DNA of 6,672 nt from positions 1 to 6,672 of the forward strand of contig JAGVOV010000192.1 in the NCBI GenBank assembly GCA_020052545.1, in the 5' to 3' direction. The stretch's first letter is position 1. The number at the start of each line of letters is the position of its first letter. Positions 1-5,068 of this stretch are shown piece by piece. Below the pieces are notes generated by a model. It was not told the origin of the DNA, did no database searches, and saw only the letters and a list, made by a program, of their open reading frames with translations. The position numbers were made by a program, and so were the translations under genes. The stretch comes from an archaeon. GTDB lineage: Archaea > Nanobdellota > Nanobdellia > Woesearchaeales > JAGVOV01.

Positions 1-2
1 AC

Positions 3-335
3 GGCTGGAAATTAAAGATAGGGCGATATGTCGCCCTCACAGGCTATCATTTCTGGCTTTGGTATGTCATGTGGCCATTGCTGATCACGCTGCCTCTTGT
101 AGTCTATGGCTGGGACACTAAGCTTTTCGGCGTTCTGGCGACAGCTTTCATCTCCGGCTGTGTCATCGAGGATTTTGGCTGGTACGTGGTCAATCCTGAA
201 GTCAAAGTCAAAGAGCTCAACACCGATTTTGCCAGCTATTATCCTAGGATAAAGATAGGCAGCATCCGCATACCCACATTCTACTTCGTCTCCATAATAA
301 TCTCGATTGCATTGTGGTATTTCTTGTGGAAATGA
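3..335 (+). CDS. Conserved hypothetical membrane protein, 5' end outside the window
   Basis: The reading frame is open from the first bases of the window and ends at TGA 333-335. The visible 110 residues are therefore the C-terminal part of a longer protein, and the ATG at 69 is probably internal. Two or three hydrophobic stretches are visible: around visible residues 17-37, 40-54 (ending in an ISGCVIEDFGWYVVNP segment), and the last 20 residues (FYFVSIIISIALWYFLWK). Between the last two is a polar stretch with basic and aromatic residues. The Glu-Asp followed by aromatics and an Asn-Pro resembles uncharacterised small membrane proteins I have seen in archaea and bacteria, but I cannot name a family and assign no function. 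The stop overlaps the next start by four bases (ATGA), so the two are probably translated together. Confidence 0.7.
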   Translation, partial: GWKLKIGRYVALTGYHFWLWYVMWPLLITLPLVVYGWDTKLFGVLATAFISGCVIEDFGWYVVNPEVKVKELNTDFASYYPRIKIGSIRIPTFYFVSIIISIALWYFLWK

Positions 336-760
336 GGATGGAAAAGCTCAGTAATATCGACAAGAAGCTCCTTTACAGGCTGCGCATCTTCCTTGCGATC
401 TTCATCATCATGGTATGCGTGATAGCCTATGATGTCTATGTCGGCACAATAACTGTTTTCATAGCCCTTGATGGTCTCTTCATCGGCATACTCCTTGGCT
501 TTGTTGTCGGAAGGGTCTTCCACATATCCTGGGACTATGACAGGTCAAAGGTGATCGGGCGCCTTGATAAGATAGGCATAATAATCCTCATCTGCTATCT
601 TATCTTCTCTCTGTTCAAATTCTGGATTCTGGAGCAATGGCTTCATGGCCCATTGCTCACCGCTTTCAGCCTGAGCATCATAGCAGGGATAATGCTCGGC
701 AGATGGATAAGCATCGGCCTCAACATAAGGCAAGTCCTCTACAACCGCGGAATGGTATGA
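332..760 (+). CDS. Conserved hypothetical four-segment membrane protein
   Basis: This is a 142-residue protein if read from ATG 332, which overlaps the previous stop as ATGA. A GTG at 314 and an ATG at 338 are alternatives in the same frame. I prefer 332 because of the overlap and because the residues between 314 and 332 would lie wholly inside the upstream gene. Four hydrophobic segments are visible at about residues 17-35, 40-61, 80-100 and 106-124. The loop between segments two and three carries a WDYDRSKVIGRLD stretch, and an AGIMLGRW motif sits at the end of segment four. The regular Gly/Arg/Asp pattern suggests a conserved family, but I do not recognise a named one. It lies between another membrane protein and a DUF1697 gene, with ATGA overlaps on both sides, so it is very probably part of one transcript. 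The function is unknown. Confidence 0.75.
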   Translation: MRMEKLSNIDKKLLYRLRIFLAIFIIMVCVIAYDVYVGTITVFIALDGLFIGILLGFVVGRVFHISWDYDRSKVIGRLDKIGIIILICYLIFSLFKFWILEQWLHGPLLTAFSLSIIAGIMLGRWISIGLNIRQVLYNRGMV

Positions 761-1251
761 TAGCATTCTTGTGCAGCATAAACGTAGGCGGCCACAACAT
801 CACAAAGATGGACGCTTTAAAGAAATTGTTTTCTGGTCTTGGACTGAAGGATGTCTCATATTATAAGCAGAGCGGAAATGTGATGTTCAATGGTAATATT
901 GCCGCAAAGAAGATTGAAGGTGCAATAAAGAAGGATTTTGGGAAGGATGTTAAGGTCTTTGTTTTGGATGTTGTTAGAATCAAAGAGATATCTAAAATTA
1001 AACATCCTGAAGAATCCCCGAGCAAAAAGCTTTATGTGACTTTCTTTGACAAAACAAAACCAATAGCTCCTTTCAGCACCCAAGATATTGATATTTTTCT
1101 CTTCAAAGAGGATTTTGCCTTCAGCTTCGCGCTTCTCAGGAATGGAAAGTTCGGCAACCCCAATCTAGCGATAGAGAAAGCGATCAAGGCTCCTGCCACG
1201 ACAAGGAACTGGAACACAATAAATACTGTTGCTGCATTTTCTAAGGATTGA
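757..1251 (+). CDS. DUF1697-family protein
   Basis: The 164-residue product matches the DUF1697 family pattern from end to end. It starts with MIAFLCSINVGGHN (INVGGHN at residues 8-14), followed by KMDALKKLF (17-25), QSGNVMF (38-44) and a C-terminal NPNLAIEKAI...ATTRNWNTI (about 134-155). Family members are soluble proteins of roughly 170-180 residues with no established biochemical activity, so the function stays open. The start at ATG 757 is chosen because the family motif begins right there and it overlaps the previous stop as ATGA. The frame is open further upstream to 637, but that part reads as low-complexity polar sequence inside the previous gene. No clear Shine-Dalgarno sequence is visible, which fits translational coupling. 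The family is common in bacteria, so transfer into this archaeon is possible but not shown here. The 3' end overlaps the convergent winged-helix gene by 11 bases. Confidence 0.88.
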   Translation: MIAFLCSINVGGHNITKMDALKKLFSGLGLKDVSYYKQSGNVMFNGNIAAKKIEGAIKKDFGKDVKVFVLDVVRIKEISKIKHPEESPSKKLYVTFFDKTKPIAPFSTQDIDIFLFKEDFAFSFALLRNGKFGNPNLAIEKAIKAPATTRNWNTINTVAAFSKD

Positions 1252-1561
1252 ATATGGCAGCCTTAATCTTCCTTTCTGCGATAAGCCTTTTATTGGCCTC
1301 GTTGTAAGTGTCATATATCCTCTGCACCAGCCTATTGCCCTTGTTCATGCCATAAAGGTTTATTTTGCCTATTCTTCTTCTTGCCACAAGGATTTCTTGC
1401 TTGATCAGGCGAGGCAACAGGAGCTTCATGGTGGAATAGCCTACATTCGCATTCCTGCTTATCTCGACCATGCTCCAGGATTCCCTGTCATTTTCTATAA
1501 GAAAATCAAGCACCCTCACTGTCGGATTGTTTCCCATCACCTCAACGAACGACGTTTTCAT
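1241..1561 (-). CDS. Winged-helix DNA-binding protein, 106 aa
   Basis: This small protein has the layout of an archaeal winged helix-turn-helix regulator. An N-terminal helix around residues 12-23 (PTVRVLDFLIEN) is followed by a helix with Ser-Trp-Ser-Met-Val-Glu-Ile at 28-34. A likely recognition helix lies at about 41-53 (GYSTMKLLLPRLI), and a basic wing with Arg-Arg-Arg lies at about 58-72, closed by an NLYGMNK segment. A basic helical tail follows (about 79-101). The start ATG at 1561 overlaps the upstream stop (ATGA) and has a GAGG sequence about five bases before it. It is probably a transcriptional regulator, but the target and any ligand are unknown; no metal-binding cysteines are visible. 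It is co-transcribed with the upstream small winged-helix gene. Confidence 0.8.
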   Translation of the reverse strand: MKTSFVEVMGNNPTVRVLDFLIENDRESWSMVEISRNANVGYSTMKLLLPRLIKQEILVARRRIGKINLYGMNKGNRLVQRIYDTYNEANKRLIAERKIKAAIFNP

Positions 1562-1815
1562 CTTGCCCTCGCCAAATCCATTATCTCGTCCATCCTTTTC
1601 CCGTTCAATGTCAAGGCATTCTTCGACTGCTTCACAGTTATCACATAACCTTGCCTCACAAGCCGCTCAATTGCCCTTCTAACATCTTTTTTCTCTTCAG
1701 GCTTCCATTCGCAGCGCAGCAATGTGTCCAGCTGCATATGATGCCTGCCTATAACTCGTCTTGCGAGCAGTTTTCTCAGCACTGCAGCCTCAATCTGTAT
1801 CGATTCCATTTTCAT
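1558..1815 (-). CDS. Small winged-helix-like archaeal protein, 85 aa
   Basis: The protein is short, basic and predicted to be helical, then strand-rich. It has a first helix (about 5-20), an IGRHHMQLDTLLR segment (22-34), a helix KKDVRRAIERLVRQGY (42-57), a beta wing VITVKQSKNALTLN (58-71) and a closing helix. The order fits a compact winged-helix fold of the kind seen in many uncharacterised archaeal proteins, with the two histidines at 25-26 a possible family mark. DNA or RNA binding is inferred, not shown. Two starts are possible: ATG at 1815 or ATG at 1809 (Met-Lys-Met). Neither has a Shine-Dalgarno sequence; the upstream sequence is AT-rich, so a leaderless transcript is plausible. It is the first gene of a two-gene unit with the 106-residue winged-helix protein. 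Confidence 0.7.
   Translation of the reverse strand: MKMESIQIEAAVLRKLLARRVIGRHHMQLDTLLRCEWKPEEKKDVRRAIERLVRQGYVITVKQSKNALTLNGKRMDEIMDLARAR
1566..1570 (-). promoter_or_regulatory. Ribosome binding site for the 106-aa winged-helix gene
   Basis: On the minus strand GAGGG lies four bases before ATG 1561, inside the last codons of the upstream gene. It supports the ATGA-overlap start and gives this downstream gene its own ribosome entry as well as coupling. Confidence 0.55.
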
Positions 1816-1827
1816 TATTTAAATATT

Positions 1828-1858
1828 TCTATTTTTAGCCCTGCAAAGCTATTAATTA
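1828..1858 (-). promoter_or_regulatory. AT-rich promoter candidate for the winged-helix pair
   Basis: Reading the minus strand, this stretch contains AATTAATAG and then CTAAAAATA (1838-1830), both resembling archaeal TATA boxes. The centre of the second lies about 25 bases before ATG 1809, the spacing expected for a leaderless transcript beginning at that codon. The first would give a short leader in front of ATG 1815. The assignment rests on composition and spacing only. Confidence 0.3.
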
Positions 1859-1906
1859 CTATAAGATTGTTTTAATTTCATCTTTGAAAAAGATTGCTGC
1901 TGAATT

Positions 1907-1923
1907 TCCGGAAGCCTTCCGGA
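1907..1923. repeat. 17-base near-perfect palindrome
   Basis: TCCGGAAG and CTTCCGGA are exact inverted copies around a single central C. In RNA the GC-rich outer five or six pairs could form a hairpin with a small loop; in DNA it would suit a dimeric binding protein. On the plus strand a run of six T follows about 15 bases later (1938-1943), which is too far for a classical terminator, and no plus-strand gene ends here. It lies about 90 bases upstream of the winged-helix pair, so it could be an operator, but this is inference. Confidence 0.5.
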
Positions 1924-1981
1924 TCTTCTGAAAGAATTTTTTGCTATAGATCCACTGGCATAGGCATATGCCCAAAGAAAT

Positions 1982-1999
1982 ATACGGCAGCCGGGAATC
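1982..1999. repeat. Exact 18-base copy of the tRNA-Gly 3' end (att-like)
   Basis: ATACGGCAGCCGGGAATC here is identical to 2062-2079, which on the minus strand is the discriminator base, the 3' acceptor strand and part of the T arm of tRNA-Gly. The copies are direct repeats 80 bases apart. The rest of a tRNA is absent: the 5' half of the T stem is not present beside this copy. Such a fragment downstream of an intact tRNA is the arrangement left by integration into a tRNA 3' end, so it may be an attachment-site scar. The 62 bases between the repeats contain no gene. Confidence 0.65.
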
Positions 2000-2039
2000 C
2001 CACCAAATCTTTGCGAAATATTTGATAGAAAGCATTAGT

Positions 2040-2058
2040 GAGGGGCATAAAGCCCCTC
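2040..2058 (-). other. Stem-loop just downstream of tRNA-Gly
   Basis: GAGGGGC (2040-2046) and GCCCCTC (2052-2058) form a perfect seven-pair stem with a five-base loop, four bases beyond the 3' end of tRNA-Gly. It could mark the end of the tRNA transcript or assist 3' processing. On the minus strand it is not followed by a T-run, so a bacterial-style intrinsic terminator is not supported. Confidence 0.45.
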
Positions 2059-2062
2059 TCCA

Positions 2063-2150
2063 TACGGCAGCCGGGAATCGAACCCGGATCTCAAGCTCTT
2101 TCCAACGTTAGTTGTGGGAAGCTCGCATCATACCACTAGACTACAGCCGT
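2063..2150 (-). tRNA. tRNA-Gly (anticodon CCC) with a 17-nt intron
   Basis: The minus strand folds as a cloverleaf. The acceptor is ACGGCTG/CTGCCGT, the D arm is GTCT-AGTGGTA-TGAT, the anticodon stem is CGAGC/GCTTG, the variable loop has four bases, the T arm is CCGGG-TTCGATT-CCCGG, and the discriminator is A. The anticodon CCC lies at 2116-2118. A 17-base intron interrupts the loop after A37 (2115), leaving a 71-nt mature tRNA before CCA addition; CCA is not encoded. It reads glycine GGG codons. Two features are odd: the first pair is A1-U72 rather than the usual G1-C72, and positions 6 and 67 are both U, a mismatch. It follows tRNA-Leu by 3 bases and is probably on the same precursor. Confidence 0.92.
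2098..2114 (-). other. Archaeal tRNA intron (bulge-helix-bulge)
   Basis: The precursor folds exactly as the splicing endonuclease requires. The anticodon stem continues into a four-pair central helix UUCC/GGAA, with a three-base bulge CAC on one side and a three-base bulge AGA on the other. Beyond this is an inner helix AAC/GUU closed by a UAAC loop. Cutting after the second base of each bulge releases CAACUAACGUUGGAAAG and restores a seven-base loop UUCCCAA. The position, between 37 and 38, is the standard archaeal site. Confidence 0.9.
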
Positions 2151-2153
2151 GTA

Positions 2154-2237
2154 TGCGGGCGGCAGGGTTCGAACCTGCGCAAGCACTAAGCTAATAGGCC
2201 CTGAACCTATCCCGTTTGACCGCTCCGGCACGCCCGC
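2154..2237 (-). tRNA. tRNA-Leu (anticodon CAG)
   Basis: The 84-nt minus-strand gene has a perfect acceptor stem (GCGGGCG/CGCCCGC), a D stem CCG/CGG around an 11-base loop containing AGCGG, an anticodon stem ATAGG/CCTAT with loop TTCAGGG, a long 15-base variable arm (AGC/GCT stem) as expected for class II tRNA-Leu, and a T arm GCAGG-TTCGAAC-CCTGC. The discriminator is A. The anticodon CAG is at 2201-2203 and reads CUG codons. There is no intron and no encoded CCA. It lies 37 bases after the nuoN stop and 3 bases before tRNA-Gly, on the same strand. Confidence 0.95.
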
Positions 2238-2261
2238 TTGAGCTAGAGGATTCAAAGAGGA

Positions 2262-2270
2262 GTTAAAAAG
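2262..2270 (-). promoter_or_regulatory. TATA-like element upstream of tRNA-Leu
   Basis: On the minus strand CTTTTTAAC lies about 25-33 bases before the tRNA-Leu 5' end, where an archaeal TATA box would sit for a start site just ahead of the tRNA. It falls in the short gap after nuoN. The same five-T run could instead help end the nuo transcript, so its role is not settled. Confidence 0.4.
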
Positions 2271-2274
2271 GTTT

Positions 2275-3654
2275 CTAAAACAATGAAGCTGCTGCCTGCT
2301 GGATGAAAGATATTATCGGCCCGGGATAAACGCCAGCAAAGATCACAACAACGAGGCAGGCGATTATCGCAATCTTGTGCTCCAAAGACAATGGAACGAT
2401 GACCTTGCTCTCTTTCTCCGAATACATCTGCCTTATTATCCTTAAATAATAGTAAAGCGCGATGACGCTGTTGGCGATGGCAAAAGCGACAAGCCAGCCA
2501 TAGCCTGAATCCAGAGCTGCAGCGAACAAAAGGAACTTGCTGGAAAAGCCCGCAAGCAACGGGACGCCGGCCAGAGAGAGCAGGAATACTGCCAGCGAGG
2601 CCGAGAGGAACTTGTTTCTCCAGCCTATGCCTTCAAAGTTATTGAAGTGTTCAATCTCGCTTTTCATGAAAAGGCCAAGCACAAGCAAAGCGCCGACAAC
2701 CATGAAAGCATGTGTGAAGATGTGGAATAAAGAAGCTGTCAAGCCAAGCTGGTTTGCTGTGACAAGGCCGAGCATTATGAAGCCTGCATGGCTTATTATT
2801 GAATAGAATATAAGGCGCCTGACATTTGTCTGTAAAAGGGCAGTGACATTGGCCACTGTCATCGTTACAACAGCAATCAAGGCAAATATTAATGCCCAGT
2901 TCATCGTTACATCAAAGATCACAAGCAAGAGCCTCAGAAAGACTGCGAATGCCGCTTTCTTCGATAGTCCTGCAAGCAATGCTGTTACTTGATATGGGCT
3001 TCCCTGATAGACATCAGGCATCCAGAGATTAAAGGGGAAAAGCCCCATCTTAAATCCTATACCTGCAATTAAAGAAGCTACCCCTATTGCTGCATATGGC
3101 GCATCGCTCAATGTTATCGAGGCTATCTTTGTCGTGCCTGATAAGCCGTAGATTATAGCCAGTCCAAGTATGCTTAGGCTGCTTGATATCGCGCTTATCA
3201 CAAAATATTTTGTCGCTGCCTCCATCCTCTCTTTAGTCTTGCCGAAAGCGACAAGCATGTAAGATGGCATCGCGACCAATTCCATTGAAAGGAAGATAAG
3301 TATAAGATCGGCGGAGCCTGCAGCCAATATCAGTCCTGTAGTAGAAAGCAGCAGAGATGAATAATAAGCTGAATGGTTTGAGGTCACTTCTTTTGATGAG
3401 ACAATTGCTATAACTAAGGACAATGATAAGAAGATGAAAGTGAAGAATGTGGTAAAAGCGTCCATCCTGAAGACGCCCTGCAAAACTCCAGATTTGCCTG
3501 ATGGCAACATGAAAAATAATATTAGTGAATAGAGCAATGCGCCAAAGGCTATGTCATAAGCAAGATTCCCTTTGTCTTTTCTGAACATGCCAATGACTAG
3601 GATTATCGCCACCGCGACGGGCAGCACGATTATTGGAGCTATCAAATTAAGCAT
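2275..3654 (-). CDS. nuoN: NADH-quinone oxidoreductase-type subunit N
   Basis: NuoN is one of the three antiporter-like membrane subunits that carry protons across the membrane in complex I. The 459-residue product is full length and almost wholly transmembrane, with about 14 segments. Charged pump residues are in place: Glu125 in helix 5 (FLSMELVAMPSYMLVAF), Lys202 in the FKMGLFPFNLWMPDVYQGSP signature of helix 7, Lys232-Lys233 (LSKKAAFAVFLR) in helix 8, and Lys373 in helix 12 (GFSSKFLLF). The usual NVKR motif reads NVRR here (277-280), a conservative change. HIFTHAFMVVGALLVLG (311-327) is helix 10. ATG 3654 is the start, one base after the nuoM stop, with GGAGG five bases upstream. The electron input partner cannot be told from this subunit; an F420-linked (Fpo) or ferredoxin-linked complex is as possible as NADH. 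Confidence 0.93.
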   Translation of the reverse strand: MLNLIAPIIVLPVAVAIILVIGMFRKDKGNLAYDIAFGALLYSLILFFMLPSGKSGVLQGVFRMDAFTTFFTFIFLSLSLVIAIVSSKEVTSNHSAYYSSLLLSTTGLILAAGSADLILIFLSMELVAMPSYMLVAFGKTKERMEAATKYFVISAISSSLSILGLAIIYGLSGTTKIASITLSDAPYAAIGVASLIAGIGFKMGLFPFNLWMPDVYQGSPYQVTALLAGLSKKAAFAVFLRLLLVIFDVTMNWALIFALIAVVTMTVANVTALLQTNVRRLIFYSIISHAGFIMLGLVTANQLGLTASLFHIFTHAFMVVGALLVLGLFMKSEIEHFNNFEGIGWRNKFLSASLAVFLLSLAGVPLLAGFSSKFLLFAAALDSGYGWLVAFAIANSVIALYYYLRIIRQMYSEKESKVIVPLSLEHKIAIIACLVVVIFAGVYPGPIISFIQQAAASLF

Positions 3655-3655
3655 T

Positions 3656-5065
3656 TCAGCCTCCGAAAGTGTTTATGACTGCAACTAGCAGCTTTGGGAA
3701 TATACCTAATATAAAGACGAATAGCAGCAGCAGGGCGAACGGGAAGAAATTTATCCCCGCATCATTGAGTTTCAGGTTCAATCTCGGCCCGAAGAATGTC
3801 TTCTGCAGCAGCAAGACCATGTAAGCCGCATTTGATATCATGCCGAGCAGCGCAAGCAAGGCAATGAGGCCAAAGGCATTGAAAGCTGAAAGCATCACCA
3901 TGAATTCTGCCACAAATCCTGTCATACCTGGCAGCCCTATCGCACCAAGTCCTGCAACGACGAAAAGCCAGCCGATGACAGGCATGCTTGTCGCCAGCCC
4001 TTTCATCCTTGAAAGCTCAAAGGTTCCTGTCCTTTGGTGTATCGCACCTGCAAGGCCGAAAAGCAACGCTGCAAGAAGGCCATGGCTTACCATGCCAAAT
4101 ATTGCTCCTGAAAAGCCTAGGGCAGACAATGTTGAAATCCCCACCAACACATACCCCATATGGCTTATGCTCGAATATGCTATCAGCCTCTTCAGGTTTG
4201 TCTGCATGAGGCAGATTATCGCGCCGTAGATTATCGTCATTATCCCGAATGCAAGCATCAATGTTGAGAGCTGCTGCGCGGCTTTCGGGAATAGGCCGAC
4301 GCCAAGCCTCAAAAGCCCATAGCCGCCCATCTTCAATAAAACCCCAGCAAGCATCATGCTTCCCGCTGTCGGCGCCTGGACATGCGCATCAGGAAGCCAT
4401 GTGTGCAATGGCACGATAGGCATCTTGATGAAGAAGACAAACAAAAGCAGGGAGAACATTATCATCTGTAATGGGACAGGTAATGATACCTTGGCCAATT
4501 CAGGGATGCTGAATGTGCCTGAAACGAAAAAAAGCATGATGATGATGAACAGCATGACCAGGCTTCCCACATGGGTGTAGATAAAAAATTTCATCGCCGC
4601 ATATTTCCTGTCCTCAAGGCCCCAGATCAATATCAGCAGGAACATGAAGATAAGGACAGATTCCCAAAATACATAGAACAAGAATAGGTCAAGTGAAGCG
4701 AAGACGCCGATTATCGAGGCTTCAAGCAACATAAGGAATGAGTAATAACTATTTTCCTTATCTTTCACTTCCCTAAAACTCACCAGCACAGCAGCGAAGC
4801 CGAGCAATGCAGTGAGCAGTATCAATGGATAGCTCAATCCGTCTATGCCGAGATGATAATTTATCTTTATGCTGCCAGCATCTATCCATTTCACATTTTC
4901 CTCAAATTGGTATGTTGTTGTGTTGAAGCTGTAGAAAAACAGTGAAACTACTAAGACCAACAACACCAAAAGCGTTGCTGTAAGCGCCACCATCTTCGGA
5001 TTTTTCTTATAGAACAATGAGGCAAAAGCTCCGATCAAAAGCAGTGCGAGCAATATCGTTATCAT
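3656..5065 (-). CDS. nuoM: NADH-quinone oxidoreductase-type subunit M
   Basis: NuoM is the middle antiporter-like subunit of the membrane arm of complex I. The 469-residue product is full length with about 14 transmembrane segments. It keeps the family's pumping residues: Glu135 in helix 5 (YVFWESVLIF), Lys214 in helix 7 (FFIKMPIVPLHTWLPDAH), Lys245 in helix 8 (LLKMGGYG), His328 in helix 10 (VSHGLLAALLF) and Glu387 in helix 12 (TGFVAEF). The signature WLPDAHVQAPTAGSM is intact at 223-237. An N-terminal periplasmic-side loop (about 50-75) precedes LGIDGLSYPL. ATG 5065 is the start, with GAGGT five bases before it and the nuoL stop only three bases upstream. Cotranscription with nuoL and nuoN is near certain. 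Confidence 0.95.
   Translation of the reverse strand: MITILLALLLIGAFASLFYKKNPKMVALTATLLVLLVLVVSLFFYSFNTTTYQFEENVKWIDAGSIKINYHLGIDGLSYPLILLTALLGFAAVLVSFREVKDKENSYYSFLMLLEASIIGVFASLDLFLFYVFWESVLIFMFLLILIWGLEDRKYAAMKFFIYTHVGSLVMLFIIIMLFFVSGTFSIPELAKVSLPVPLQMIMFSLLLFVFFIKMPIVPLHTWLPDAHVQAPTAGSMMLAGVLLKMGGYGLLRLGVGLFPKAAQQLSTLMLAFGIMTIIYGAIICLMQTNLKRLIAYSSISHMGYVLVGISTLSALGFSGAIFGMVSHGLLAALLFGLAGAIHQRTGTFELSRMKGLATSMPVIGWLFVVAGLGAIGLPGMTGFVAEFMVMLSAFNAFGLIALLALLGMISNAAYMVLLLQKTFFGPRLNLKLNDAGINFFPFALLLLFVFILGIFPKLLVAVINTFGG
3660..3664 (-). promoter_or_regulatory. Ribosome binding site for nuoN
   Basis: GGAGG on the minus strand lies within the last two glycine codons of nuoM (GGA GGC TGA), five bases before the nuoN ATG. 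It is a strong Shine-Dalgarno match and fixes the start of nuoN. Confidence 0.75.
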
Positions 5066-5068
5066 TTT

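Larger units (their letters stand above)
1816..2062. other. Intergenic stretch with inverted repeats and an att-like repeat
   Basis: No credible coding frame is visible in these 247 bases. They hold a 17-base palindrome, a short GGCATATGCC palindrome (1963-1972), an 18-base copy of the tRNA-Gly 3' end, an imperfect inverted repeat (2004-2013 with 2015-2024) and a GC-rich stem-loop next to tRNA-Gly. The winged-helix pair must have its promoter at the low-coordinate end, and the tRNA transcript must end near the high-coordinate end. Confidence 0.6.

Noticed and set aside
637..756. Upstream extension of the DUF1697 gene
   Set aside because: The first 40 codons lie inside the previous gene and read as polar low-complexity sequence; the family motif begins exactly at ATG 757.
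1229..1648. Plus-strand open frame of 139 codons across the winged-helix genes
   Set aside because: It overlaps two minus-strand genes that have clear folds, coupled starts and a ribosome binding site; the plus-strand translation shows no domain.
1860..1950. A C/D-box guide RNA
   Set aside because: CTGA tetramers occur on the plus strand, but no convincing RUGAUGA box C lies at a workable distance on either strand.
1982..1999. A second, degenerate tRNA gene
   Set aside because: Only the 3' acceptor strand and part of the T arm are present; no matching T-stem, anticodon arm or 5' acceptor strand exists beside it.
1816..2062. CRISPR array
   Set aside because: There are only two copies of one 18-base sequence, explained by the tRNA gene, and no regular repeat-spacer pattern.
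3840..4229. Plus-strand open frame opposite nuoM
   Set aside because: Antisense shadow of a well supported conserved gene; the predicted peptide has no family-like pattern.
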